DNA from: an uncultured Clostridia bacterium
Lineage (GTDB): Bacteria; Bacillota; Clostridia; Christensenellales; Aristaeellaceae
DNA length: 10,711 nt
Reading direction: 5' to 3'
Assembly (NCBI GenBank): GCA_945877525.1
Contig: CAMDVP010000089.1
Span: 1-10,711 of the forward strand
The notes beneath the pieces are model-generated. The model did no database searches. It saw only the letters and a program-made list of their open reading frames with translations, and was not told where the DNA came from. Made by a program: the position numbers and the translations under genes. Of the stretch, positions 1 to 5,847 are shown one piece after another (position 1 is the stretch's first letter; each line of letters starts with the position of its first letter).

Positions 1-138
1 CTTTGGCCGCGACGATTGAGGCTGCGGACGCCGCCCGCAGGCGCGAAACCTCTGCTGTCAGACAAGCCATTGCTTGAAGCGAGAACAGTATGAGCAGGGG
101 CAAGCTCGGCTCCTTGCATCCCACAAAAACACCCTCAC

Positions 139-170
139 AAAAAGGCCCTGAAGCAGTCAGCTTCAGGGCC
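139..170 (-). terminator. Rho-independent terminator of proS
   Basis: A perfect 10-bp inverted repeat (GGCCCTGAAG at 144-153, CTTCAGGGCC at 161-170) encloses a 7-base loop. Read on the minus strand it is followed at once by five T residues (139-143). It begins 15 bases beyond the proS stop codon. On the plus strand no T run follows the stem, so it acts in the proS direction only. Confidence 0.9.
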
Positions 171-185
171 ATCATCATGGCTGAA

Positions 186-1634
186 TCAATACGCCTTGGC
201 GAAGTACATCACCTTTTTGGCCTTCTTGCCGCAGCACACACAGGTGTCGCTGAAGGTCTCGCCCTCCTGATCGAAGGGCATGTTGCGGGAGGAAGCATTG
301 AACTGCTCCTTGATCTTGTCCTCGCACTCCCGCTCGCCGCACCACATGGCCTTGGCAAAGCCGTCCTGCACCGCCTCGCCCAGCTCGTCCATGTTATGCA
401 CGGTTTTGGTGTGCGCGTCGCGGAAGGCGCGGGCCTGCTCCAGCAGGGTGCGCTGAATGTCGTCCAGCAGCTGCTGCAGCGCGTCGGCAATGCCCTCCAG
501 GGGCAGAGTGGTCTTTTCGCACAGGTCGCGGCGGAAGGCGGTTACCACGCCGTTTTCCAGGTCGCGGGGGCCAATTTCCAGGCGCACGGGCACGCCCTTG
601 AGCTCCCAGTCGTTGAACTTGAAGCCCGCGGACACGGTGTCGCGGTCATCCAGCTTCACGCGGAATCCGGCGTCCTTCAGCTCCTGGGTCAGCTTTTCGC
701 AGGCTTCGATCACACCGGGCTTGTGAGCGGCGATGGGCAGCACCACCACCTGAATGGGCGCGATGCGGGGCGGCAGACGCAAGCCGCGCTCGTCGCCATG
801 GGTCATGATGATGGCGCCGATCAGGCGGGTGGACACGCCCCAGCTGGTTTCGTGCACATAGGTCAGCTTGCCTTCCTTGTTCTGATACTGGATGTCGTAG
901 GCCTCGGCAAAGTTGGTGCCGAAGTTATGGGTGGTGCCGGCCTGCAGGGCCTTGCCGTCCTGCATCATGGCCTCCATGGAGTAGGTAGCCCGGGCACCGG
1001 CAAACTTTTCCTTCTCGCTCTTCTGGCCCACATACACCGGCAGCGCCATCACGTTTTCCGCCGTTTCGCGGTAGATTTCCAGCATGGCGAGGGTTTCCTC
1101 CTGGGCCTCCTCGGGGGTGGCGTGGATGGTGTGGCCCTCCTGCCAAAGGAACTCGCTGGTGCGCAGGAAGGGACGGGTGGCCTTCTCCCAGCGCATGACA
1201 GAGCACCACTGGTTGTATTTCAGGGGCAGGTCGCGCCAGGTCTGCACCCACTTGGAATACATGGTGCAGAAGATGGTTTCGCTGGTGGGGCGCACAGCCA
1301 GGCGCTCCTGAAGCTGCTCCTGGCCGCCTTGGGTAACCCAGGCCACCTCGGGGGCAAAGCCCTCCACATGCTCGGCCTCCTTGAGCAGCAGGCTTTCGGG
1401 AATCAGCATGGGGAAGTACACGTTTTCATGGCCGGTAGCCTTGAAGCGGACGTCCAGTTCCTGCTGAATGCGCTCCCAGATAGCGTAGCCATAGGGGCGG
1501 ATAATCATGCAGCCGCGCACCGGTGCATAGTCGCACAGTCCGGTCTGGAGGATCACGTCGGTATACCATTGGGAGAAATCCTCGCTGCGGGGGGTAATGT
1601 GGGTTACGAATTCCTGGGGCTTCTGCTTGGCCAT
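186..1634 (-). CDS. proS: Prolyl-tRNA synthetase (short archaeal/eukaryotic-like type)
   Basis: This cytoplasmic class II synthetase activates proline with ATP and charges tRNA-Pro. The 482-residue protein has the class II core: motif 1 around residues 48-82, the RPTSET proline/ATP-site signature at 115-120, motif 2 around 147-168 (RWE, then FLRTSEFLWQEGHT), and motif 3 with HGDERGLRLPP at 279-289. The anticodon-binding domain covers about 292-390. A C-terminal domain carries cysteines 432, 437, 465 and 467/468, fitting a zinc site, and the chain ends in Tyr. There is no room for the large editing insertion of the long bacterial ProRS, so this is the short archaeal-like form, also known in many Clostridia. 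The ATG has AAGGAGGG nine bases upstream (1644-1651). A T-box leader controls it and a terminator follows. The gene looks complete. Confidence 0.97.
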   Translation of the reverse strand: MAKQKPQEFVTHITPRSEDFSQWYTDVILQTGLCDYAPVRGCMIIRPYGYAIWERIQQELDVRFKATGHENVYFPMLIPESLLLKEAEHVEGFAPEVAWVTQGGQEQLQERLAVRPTSETIFCTMYSKWVQTWRDLPLKYNQWCSVMRWEKATRPFLRTSEFLWQEGHTIHATPEEAQEETLAMLEIYRETAENVMALPVYVGQKSEKEKFAGARATYSMEAMMQDGKALQAGTTHNFGTNFAEAYDIQYQNKEGKLTYVHETSWGVSTRLIGAIIMTHGDERGLRLPPRIAPIQVVVLPIAAHKPGVIEACEKLTQELKDAGFRVKLDDRDTVSAGFKFNDWELKGVPVRLEIGPRDLENGVVTAFRRDLCEKTTLPLEGIADALQQLLDDIQRTLLEQARAFRDAHTKTVHNMDELGEAVQDGFAKAMWCGERECEDKIKEQFNASSRNMPFDQEGETFSDTCVCCGKKAKKVMYFAKAY

Positions 1635-1683
1635 GCGGATATTCCCTCCTTATTGTTGTTGGGCGGAAGGGGTCTTTGTCCAT

Positions 1684-1724
1684 AAAAAAGCCCCCGCCCG
1701 TGCGTTTTGTGCAGGGACGAAGGC
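1684..1724 (-). terminator. T-box leader intrinsic terminator
   Basis: On the minus strand, GCCTTCGTCCCTGC (1724-1711) pairs with GCACGGGCGGGGGC (1703-1690) across a 7-base loop. The 14-bp stem has one C-C mismatch and several G-T pairs, and six T residues follow (1689-1684). The CGTCCCT segment on the 5' arm is the piece that, in T-box leaders, pairs alternatively with the T-box sequence to form the antiterminator. Premature termination here is the expected outcome when charged tRNA-Pro is plentiful. Confidence 0.85.
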
Positions 1725-1919
1725 GATGCTTCGCGGTACCACCCGGCTTGCAGCGGCGCAGGGAAGCGCCTCTGCCTCTCATATCGTCCGTAACGGGGAC
1801 GGGGCGGCGGCGATTAACCGCGGCTCCGGGCTGGGAGGGCGGATGCCTGCGCCGCGCGCCTTGCACCGTTTGCGCGCTCGCTGAGGGCTTTGGCAGCCGC
1901 CGGGCCGTTCATTGCCGAT
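1684..1919 (-). promoter_or_regulatory. T-box riboswitch controlling proS
   Basis: The leader between the proS promoter and proS contains the hallmark T-box sequence GGGTGGTACCGCG (minus strand, within 1732-1745), then CGTCCCT and a T-tailed terminator. Further 5', a distal stem I with GCGCGC arms encloses a loop containing GGTGCAAG (around 1885-1855), preceded by an AGCGAG element like the conserved AG bulge. This is the standard tRNA-sensing layout. Uncharged tRNA-Pro should pair with a proline specifier codon in stem I and, through its acceptor end, with the antiterminator bulge, so that proS is transcribed. Several CCN triplets sit on the 3' side of stem I (CCG 1842-1840, CCC 1839-1837, CCC 1835-1833), so the exact specifier cannot be fixed by eye. 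This leader fills most of the 356-base gap 1635-1990. Confidence 0.92.
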
Positions 1920-1925
1920 AGCCGG

Positions 1926-1954
1926 ATTATACAACAATGCATGCTGATTTGCAA
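1926..1954 (-). promoter_or_regulatory. Sigma-A-type promoter of the T-box/proS unit
   Basis: Read on the minus strand, a -35 box TTGCAA (1954-1949; 4 of 6 consensus bases) and a perfect -10 box TATAAT (1931-1926) are separated by exactly 17 bases. Transcription would start near 1919, just upstream of stem I of the T-box leader. The perfect -10 box suggests a strong promoter whose output is set mainly by the riboswitch. Confidence 0.75.
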
Positions 1955-1977
1955 GATGCGGAATGCGATTTGCCGGG

Positions 1978-1994
1978 ATAATCCGGCGGATTAT
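1978..1994. repeat. Small inverted repeat over the anti-sigma stop codon
   Basis: ATAATCC (1978-1984) and GGATTAT (1988-1994) form a perfect 7-bp inverted repeat around a 3-base centre. It includes the TAA stop (1993-1991) of the putative anti-sigma gene. On the minus strand no T run follows, so it is not a convincing intrinsic terminator. It may protect the 3' end of the message or be a weak terminator. The left arm plus centre (1978-1987) is also an exact 10-base inverted match to 1921-1930, which overlaps the proS -10 box. Confidence 0.4.
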
Positions 1995-3154
1995 TTCACC
2001 CGCACAGCGAGGGTCATATCCGCCTCTCCGTCCCGGACAGGCGCGAGCCACATTTCCTCCGGCAGGGCCGACGCGTCCAGGTAGGGATAGATGAACTCCG
2101 CCCAGGTGTTGCCGACGCCGTTGCCACCATAGTAGCCCGGGAACAGCATCTCCCCTGCGCCGTCCACCAGCTGCAGGCTTTCCGCCCATTCGGCGAACAC
2201 ATCCGCGCCGCCGTACGCCCATATCAGGGTGCCGTCCTCGGCATAGTATCCCATGCCGTGCTCCGCCTGATAGGCTTCCAGGCTTGCGGGATTAACCGCC
2301 AATTTGAGGGTGATGTAGGTCATCAGCGGGGTAAAGGCCGCCTCGGTCACCCTTGCCGTCACATCAGGCAGCACAGCTTCCGCATCCGGGTGCAGCGTCA
2401 CCACGCGGCAGAGGGTGTCCCCCGTGTCGATCCGGAAGGTGACGATTCCCCTGTCAGGCAGGGTATACTGGTCGGTTTCCGCGTCATAGATGGCGCGACG
2501 GTATTCCGCCGGCTGCATTTCGCCAATTGGCAGGACAATTTCCACCTCACCGGAAAGCGTTACGCCCAGGTTGTCCAGCCGCCAGTAATCGGTGCGGATG
2601 ATTTCGCCGGGCACGTCGCCCGCCGTGTAATCGCTGCCGGAATCAGCGGCCATGTCCATGGCCTGCCCGTTGATCCAGAAGGCATCCACCCACCAGCCCA
2701 CGCCCCGCTGGGTGACAGGCGACAGGTCGTCGAGAGGTTCCACCATGTCCGGCAGGCGGAAGCTGTATTGAAGGAGAAGGGTGCGTCCATCATAGCCGGC
2801 CTCCCGGACAGTAATGTCCACACCGTTCACCGTTTCATGACAGAGTATGGACTGCATCACGCTGTCTGCGGTCGGCGGCTGTACGCCGAGGATCACGCGA
2901 AGGGTGCGGAAAATATCCCACTGGGTCGCGGCCACTGCCGCCGTGCCCAGCAGCAGCGCTGCAATGAGCGCAATGACCAGCGCGCGCCTGCCGATCCGTC
3001 GGCCGGTGCGAAGGGTGCGTCGCTCAGGGCTTGCCGATGCCTGCGCCTCCTCCCGCACCTTTTCGCCCAGGAAGGTCTCCACCCGCAGGTGGAAGCTTTC
3101 CGGCATTTCCGGGGTCAGCGCGGCCAGCTCCTTGCAAAAGGTTTCCTGCTTCAT
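1991..3154 (-). CDS. Membrane-anchored putative anti-sigma factor (DUF4179-like)
   Basis: This 387-residue protein is the likely partner that holds the adjacent ECF sigma factor inactive at the membrane. Its N-terminal ~45 residues are a short cytoplasmic segment (PEMPESFHLRVETFL) of the type seen in clostridial anti-sigma factors. A run of basic residues (RTGRRIGRR) then precedes one transmembrane helix at about residues 58-76. The remaining ~310 residues form a beta-rich extracytoplasmic domain with YSFRLPD, INGQAMDM and YITLKL segments, resembling DUF4179-type sensor regions. Two ATG codons compete: 3157, which overlaps the sigma stop as ATGA, and 3154, which sits 7 bases from the GGGGGG tract at 3167-3162 and is preferred here. 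The overlap implies translational coupling and a fixed stoichiometry. The family assignment is by recognition only. The signal sensed is unknown. Confidence 0.75.
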   Translation of the reverse strand: MKQETFCKELAALTPEMPESFHLRVETFLGEKVREEAQASASPERRTLRTGRRIGRRALVIALIAALLLGTAAVAATQWDIFRTLRVILGVQPPTADSVMQSILCHETVNGVDITVREAGYDGRTLLLQYSFRLPDMVEPLDDLSPVTQRGVGWWVDAFWINGQAMDMAADSGSDYTAGDVPGEIIRTDYWRLDNLGVTLSGEVEIVLPIGEMQPAEYRRAIYDAETDQYTLPDRGIVTFRIDTGDTLCRVVTLHPDAEAVLPDVTARVTEAAFTPLMTYITLKLAVNPASLEAYQAEHGMGYYAEDGTLIWAYGGADVFAEWAESLQLVDGAGEMLFPGYYGGNGVGNTWAEFIYPYLDASALPEEMWLAPVRDGEADMTLAVRVK

Positions 3155-3633
3155 CATTCTTCCCCCCATTCTACGAGGAGTGTCTGTGAAAGACGTTTCC
3201 GGGCGGCCCGGAGGCGGGTCTTGACGGTGCCGGAGGGAATGCCCAGGCTTTGGGCAATCTCCTGCACGGCATAGCCGTCCACATAGTGGAGCAGCACCAC
3301 CGTGCGCCATTCCGGCTTCAGGGCGCCAATGGCCTCCATCACCGGCGGCTGCGGCGCGGGCATTTCCACTGTGGCCGCGTCCTCCTCCAGGGGATAGAAG
3401 CTCCTCTTTCTGCGTTTGCGCAGCACATCCCTGCACTGGTTGGTGAGGATTTTCATCACCCAGGGCTTGAAGCTCTCCTGCCTGACGAGAAAACGCCTCT
3501 TTTCCCAGGCACGGGCCAGCGTATCCTGCACCGCGTCGGCAGCGTCCTCCTGGTCGTTCAGGTAGGACATGCTTACACGGTACATCAGCTTCTCAATCCG
3601 CCTGACCTCCGCTTGAAACGTCAAAGCATCCAC
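3154..3633 (-). CDS. ECF (extracytoplasmic function) RNA polymerase sigma factor
   Basis: A 159-residue sigma-70 family protein that redirects RNA polymerase to a stress or envelope regulon. Region 2 spans about residues 8-75: MYRVSMSYLNDQEDAADAVQ is the region 2.1-2.2 core, and FKPWVMKILTNQCRDVLRKR is the DNA-melting and -10-reading part. A short linker leads to region 4 at about 98-150, with a helix-turn-helix (VQEIAQSLGIPSGTVKTRLR) that reads the -35 box. Regions 1 and 3 are absent, as in all ECF sigmas. The start codon is GTG (3633-3631), supported by AAAGGGG nine bases upstream. The gene overlaps the start of the putative anti-sigma gene. An ECF-like promoter about 90-110 bases upstream suggests it activates its own operon. 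The exact ECF group cannot be named from the sequence alone. Confidence 0.93.
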   Translation of the reverse strand: MDALTFQAEVRRIEKLMYRVSMSYLNDQEDAADAVQDTLARAWEKRRFLVRQESFKPWVMKILTNQCRDVLRKRRKRSFYPLEEDAATVEMPAPQPPVMEAIGALKPEWRTVVLLHYVDGYAVQEIAQSLGIPSGTVKTRLRAARKRLSQTLLVEWGEE

Positions 3634-3664
3634 TTGATTTGTCCCCTTTGGTATATTGTCTGTC

Positions 3665-3676
3665 CGCAGGCCTGCG
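3665..3676. repeat. 12-bp palindrome in the sigma-operon leader
   Basis: CGCAGGCCTGCG is a perfect 12-bp palindrome about 30 bases upstream of the sigma start codon, downstream of the proposed promoter. With no loop it is unlikely to fold well as RNA, so a protein-binding site is the alternative. No family can be assigned, and chance is possible in GC-rich DNA. Confidence 0.3.
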
Positions 3677-3721
3677 CGGCAGCGCGAACGGCAGGCGCTT
3701 GCGGCCGCCGTTCACCTATCA

Positions 3722-3748
3722 GACGAAGGATGGCTCCGGAAAGTTTTC
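3722..3748 (-). promoter_or_regulatory. Candidate ECF-type (autoregulatory) promoter of the sigma operon
   Basis: On the minus strand, TGAAAACTTT begins at 3748 (AAC at 3745-3743) and CGTC lies at 3725-3722, 17 bases after the AAC. This resembles the AAC ... CGTC promoters recognised by many Firmicutes ECF sigmas (B. subtilis SigM/SigW consensus TGAAAC, about 16 bases, CGTC/CGTA). It lies just after the nnr terminator and about 90 bases before the sigma start codon, the expected place for an autoregulated promoter. It is inferred from motif and position only. Confidence 0.5.
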
Positions 3749-3756
3749 ACCGGGCG

Positions 3757-3785
3757 AAAAAAAACGCGGGGGCAATTGCTCCCGC
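3757..3785 (-). terminator. Rho-independent terminator of nnr
   Basis: On the minus strand GCGGGAGC (3785-3778) and GCCCCCGC (3773-3766) pair around an AATT loop, with one A-C mismatch, and eight T residues follow after one base (3764-3757). It lies 13 bases past the nnr stop codon and before the sigma-operon promoter, so it separates the two units. Confidence 0.85.
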
Positions 3786-3798
3786 AGCTCTGTAGCTG

Positions 3799-5265
3799 TT
3801 ACGCCATTTCCGCGTCCAGACGGATGCACTCCGCCAGCTCCATGGGCGTGAGGCAGTTTTCACCATGCTTCATTGCGCCCCGCAGCCCCGCCAGGCCGTG
3901 GAGCATGGCCGCCAGCTGCACCGTTTCCAGCGCCGTGCAGGGCAGGCGGCGCGCCAGCAGCGCCACCATCAGTCCGGTGAGCACATCGCCGCTGCCGCCC
4001 TTGGCCAGGGCGGGGGTGCCCTGCACATTGACGGCGGTATGAACGCCGTCGGTCATCAGGGTTCGGCAGCCCTTGAGCAGCACCGTACAGCCGCATTTTT
4101 CCCGCAGGGCCTGAAGGCTCTCCAGCGGCGCATCGGTAATCTCCGCCGCCGTGCTGCCCAGCAGCCGCGCCGCCTCCCCCGGATGGGGCGTGATGACGGC
4201 GTTTTCGGGCAGGGGTAGCAGCTCGTCATGACGGGCCAGAAGATTCAGCGCATCCGCATCCCATACCACGGGGCACGAGGCCGCCCGGAAGGCCCGCAGC
4301 GCGGGCAGCGCATCCTCCGCCTGTCCCAGGCCGCAGCCCACCGCGGCCGCGTCGGCCAAGGCCAACAGCCGCATAGCAGATTCTGCCCCCGTGTAGGGTA
4401 CGCAGACCGCCCCGGGACACAGCACCTGCACCATGGGCAGAATCGTCTCCCGGCACAGCACCGTGGTCAGCCCCGCGCCGGCCCGGATGGCCGCTGAAGC
4501 ACACAGCGCCGCGGCTCCCGCCATGCCCAGGGAGCCCGCGAAGATCACCACCCGGCCGAAGGTTCCCTTGTGCCCGTCCACGGGTCGGGGCGGCAAAAGC
4601 CGGGCAATATCCGCCTTTTCCATGCAGCGCAGTCCCTCCTGCGTGCCGAATCCGGCGGGAATCAGGATGGGCGCCACGGTCAGCTTTCCTGCGCAGCGAG
4701 GGCCATCCCGCAGGAGCAGTCCAAGCTTCAGCCTGTGGAAGGTAACCGTCTCCGCCGCACGGACAGCCTCGCCCAGCACCCGGCCGGTCTCGCCGCACAG
4801 CCCCGAGGGAATGTCCACAGCAATCACCGGCAGACCGCTTTCGTTCAGCAGGCGGATGATATCCGCTGCTCTCCCCTCCACCGGCCTGGACAGTCCCGTG
4901 CCGAACAGCGCGTCCACCGCCGCGTCGCAGGGAGGCAGCGCATTCTCCGGCGCAAGAATGGTCACGCCCGCCTCCAGGGCCAGGGCGCGGTTCATGGCCG
5001 CGTCGCCGCCCGCAGGGGCAGACAGCTCCCACACCAGCGCCTCCCCGCCCCCGGCGCGCCACAGTCGGGCCGCGGCATAGCCGTCTCCGCCATTGTTGCC
5101 CGGGCCGCAGACAAACAGGACCCGTCCGCCGGGAATCCGCCTCTCCAGCGCGCCGCACACGGCCTGGGCGGCATGCTCCATCAGCAGCGCGCCGGGCACG
5201 CCGCGCAGGGCCATATAGTCCTTTTCCAGAGCGCGCATGGCCCCGGGGGTGATGGTGATCTGCAT
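3799..5265 (-). CDS. nnr: Bifunctional NAD(P)H-hydrate epimerase / ADP- or ATP-dependent NAD(P)H-hydrate dehydratase
   Basis: This cytoplasmic metabolite-repair enzyme restores damaged nicotinamide cofactors. The N-terminal YjeF_N domain (about residues 1-215) interconverts the R and S epimers of NAD(P)HX, and the C-terminal ribokinase-like domain (about 225-488) dehydrates S-NAD(P)HX back to NAD(P)H using ADP or ATP. Visible epimerase motifs are GPGNNGGDG (54-62), DALFGTG (118-124) and VDIPSG (150-155). Visible dehydratase motifs are GHKGTFG near 228, DADALNLL, ITPHPGE (358-364), and the nucleotide-site GGSGD (423-427) with the expected Asp. The 488-residue length is normal for the fused enzyme. 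The ATG at 5265 is chosen because AAGGAGG lies six bases upstream; an in-frame ATG 14 codons earlier lacks this. It has its own candidate promoter and a terminator. Nothing looks degraded. Confidence 0.95.
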   Translation of the reverse strand: MQITITPGAMRALEKDYMALRGVPGALLMEHAAQAVCGALERRIPGGRVLFVCGPGNNGGDGYAAARLWRAGGGEALVWELSAPAGGDAAMNRALALEAGVTILAPENALPPCDAAVDALFGTGLSRPVEGRAADIIRLLNESGLPVIAVDIPSGLCGETGRVLGEAVRAAETVTFHRLKLGLLLRDGPRCAGKLTVAPILIPAGFGTQEGLRCMEKADIARLLPPRPVDGHKGTFGRVVIFAGSLGMAGAAALCASAAIRAGAGLTTVLCRETILPMVQVLCPGAVCVPYTGAESAMRLLALADAAAVGCGLGQAEDALPALRAFRAASCPVVWDADALNLLARHDELLPLPENAVITPHPGEAARLLGSTAAEITDAPLESLQALREKCGCTVLLKGCRTLMTDGVHTAVNVQGTPALAKGGSGDVLTGLMVALLARRLPCTALETVQLAAMLHGLAGLRGAMKHGENCLTPMELAECIRLDAEMA

Positions 5266-5295
5266 AGGCAGCCTCCTTGCCGAAAAGTCACCATC

Positions 5296-5323
5296 AGTAT
5301 AGCGCATATGGCGGAAAATTCAA
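5296..5323 (-). promoter_or_regulatory. Candidate sigma-A promoter of nnr
   Basis: On the minus strand TTGAAT (5323-5318) and TATACT (5301-5296) are separated by 16 bases, with 4 of 6 and 5 of 6 consensus matches. The -35 box overlaps the spoIIID stop codon, and the start of transcription would be near 5289, just before the nnr ribosome-binding site. It would let nnr be expressed outside sporulation. I see no terminator after spoIIID, so read-through from it is also possible. Confidence 0.55.
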
Positions 5324-5583
5324 GTGGCTGCTCCGCGTTTGGCCTGATAGCGCCTGCGGGTAGCGTCGCCGCCCCGCAGATGCCGCACCGCCTTGTGGTA
5401 GTGCAGCAGCGCCGCCACCTCGCGCCCCAGGCAGCTGTCGATCCGCGGCAGGCGTTCGCCCATGTCCTTGTGCACAGAAGACTTCGACAGGCCGAAAACC
5501 CGGGCCGTCTGCCGGACGGTGTCGCCGGTTTCAAGCATGTAAACGGCAATGCGCAGGCATCGCTGGCGGATCGCCTCGTCCAT
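5320..5583 (-). CDS. spoIIID: Sporulation transcriptional regulator SpoIIID
   Basis: SpoIIID is a small DNA-binding protein that acts in the mother cell after the sigma-E stage and tunes the sigma-E and sigma-K regulons. The 87-residue product matches the family along its length: TVRQTARVFGLSKSSVHKD (about residues 22-40) is the helix-turn-helix, followed by ERLP, then LLHYHKAVRHLRGGDAT, where the near-invariant YHK..RHLRGG signature sits. A basic tail (RRRYQAKR) follows, as expected for its minor-groove contacts. The ATG at 5583 is chosen because it gives the family's usual 24-residue spacing to TVR. GTG and ATG codons 9-12 bases upstream are too close to, or overlap, the AAAGGGG site (5601-5595). 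Its presence argues that the organism forms, or recently formed, endospores. Confidence 0.95.
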   Translation of the reverse strand: MDEAIRQRCLRIAVYMLETGDTVRQTARVFGLSKSSVHKDMGERLPRIDSCLGREVAALLHYHKAVRHLRGGDATRRRYQAKRGAAT

Positions 5584-5606
5584 GGAAAACATCACCCCTT
5601 TGCTGC

Positions 5607-5614
5607 ATCATATG
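5607..5614 (-). promoter_or_regulatory. Possible sigma-E-like -10 element of spoIIID
   Basis: CATATGAT on the minus strand (5614-5607) matches 6 of 8 bases of the sigma-E -10 consensus CATACAAT known from B. subtilis. It lies about 25 bases before the spoIIID start, giving a short leader. The -35 region about 14 bases upstream (TCATGC) matches poorly, so this is a tentative site. spoIIID is sigma-E dependent in studied spore-formers. Confidence 0.3.
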
Positions 5615-5706
5615 ACCATCGCCGTGAGGGGCATGATGGCGCGGAAACTTTTTTTCATCGTACAGGCCTGTCAAACCCTTTGGGCTGCGAAGGAAAGCGC
5701 GGTCAT

Positions 5707-5729
5707 TTTGTGAAAACCCTCTTTACAAA
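5707..5729. promoter_or_regulatory. Operator-like dyad overlapping the transporter -35 box
   Basis: TTTGTGAA (5707-5714) and TTTACAAA (5722-5729) form an inverted repeat with 7 of 8 positions symmetric around a 7-base centre. The right arm covers the -35 box of the ABC operon promoter, so a bound protein would block RNA polymerase. The regulator is not encoded in the window as far as can be seen. The spacing does not fit the TGTGA-N6-TCACA pattern of Crp-family sites. Confidence 0.35.
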
Positions 5730-5750
5730 TAAAAAACAGCACGGTATAAT
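5722..5750 (+). promoter_or_regulatory. Sigma-A promoter of the ABC importer operon
   Basis: TTTACA (5722-5727; 5 of 6 consensus bases) and a perfect TATAAT (5745-5750) are separated by exactly 17 bases. Transcription should begin near 5757, leaving a leader of about 90 bases. The leader contains a short hairpin (CCGCCG 5796-5801 with CGGCGG about nine bases later) before the GAGGAGGG ribosome-binding site of the solute-binding protein gene. Confidence 0.8.
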
Positions 5751-5847
5751 ATAGGTAAGAATGAACGAATAACATATTTTCAGAACGGGTCGTATCCGCC
5801 GGGGAAGGTTCGGCGGTGAGAATAAATCATGAGGAGGGTTCATCAAC

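Noticed and set aside
3..77. Possible 3' end of a plus-strand protein (LAATIEAADAARR ... ending at TGA 75-77) at the left edge.
   Set aside because: Only 24 codons are visible, with no motif and no terminator after them. Another frame stays open to 93, so a real gene end cannot be told from chance.
90..1685. Long open plus-strand frame (about 530 codons) antisense to proS.
   Set aside because: It is the complement of a well-supported gene in GC-rich DNA, rich in Leu/Gly/His/Ala with no recognisable domain, and it lacks a ribosome-binding site.
5647..5675. TTGACA on the minus strand (within TTTGACAGG, around 5674-5668) as a -35 box for spoIIID.
   Set aside because: The -10 position 16-18 bases downstream reads AAAGTT/AAGTTT, a poor match, and spoIIID is expected to use sigma-E rather than sigma-A.
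5710..5745. GTGAAAAC upstream of the transporter, identical to the -35 part of the candidate ECF promoter, suggesting the ECF sigma might also drive the importer.
   Set aside because: No CGTC or CGTA follows at 16-18 bases, and a near-consensus sigma-A promoter occupies the same DNA.
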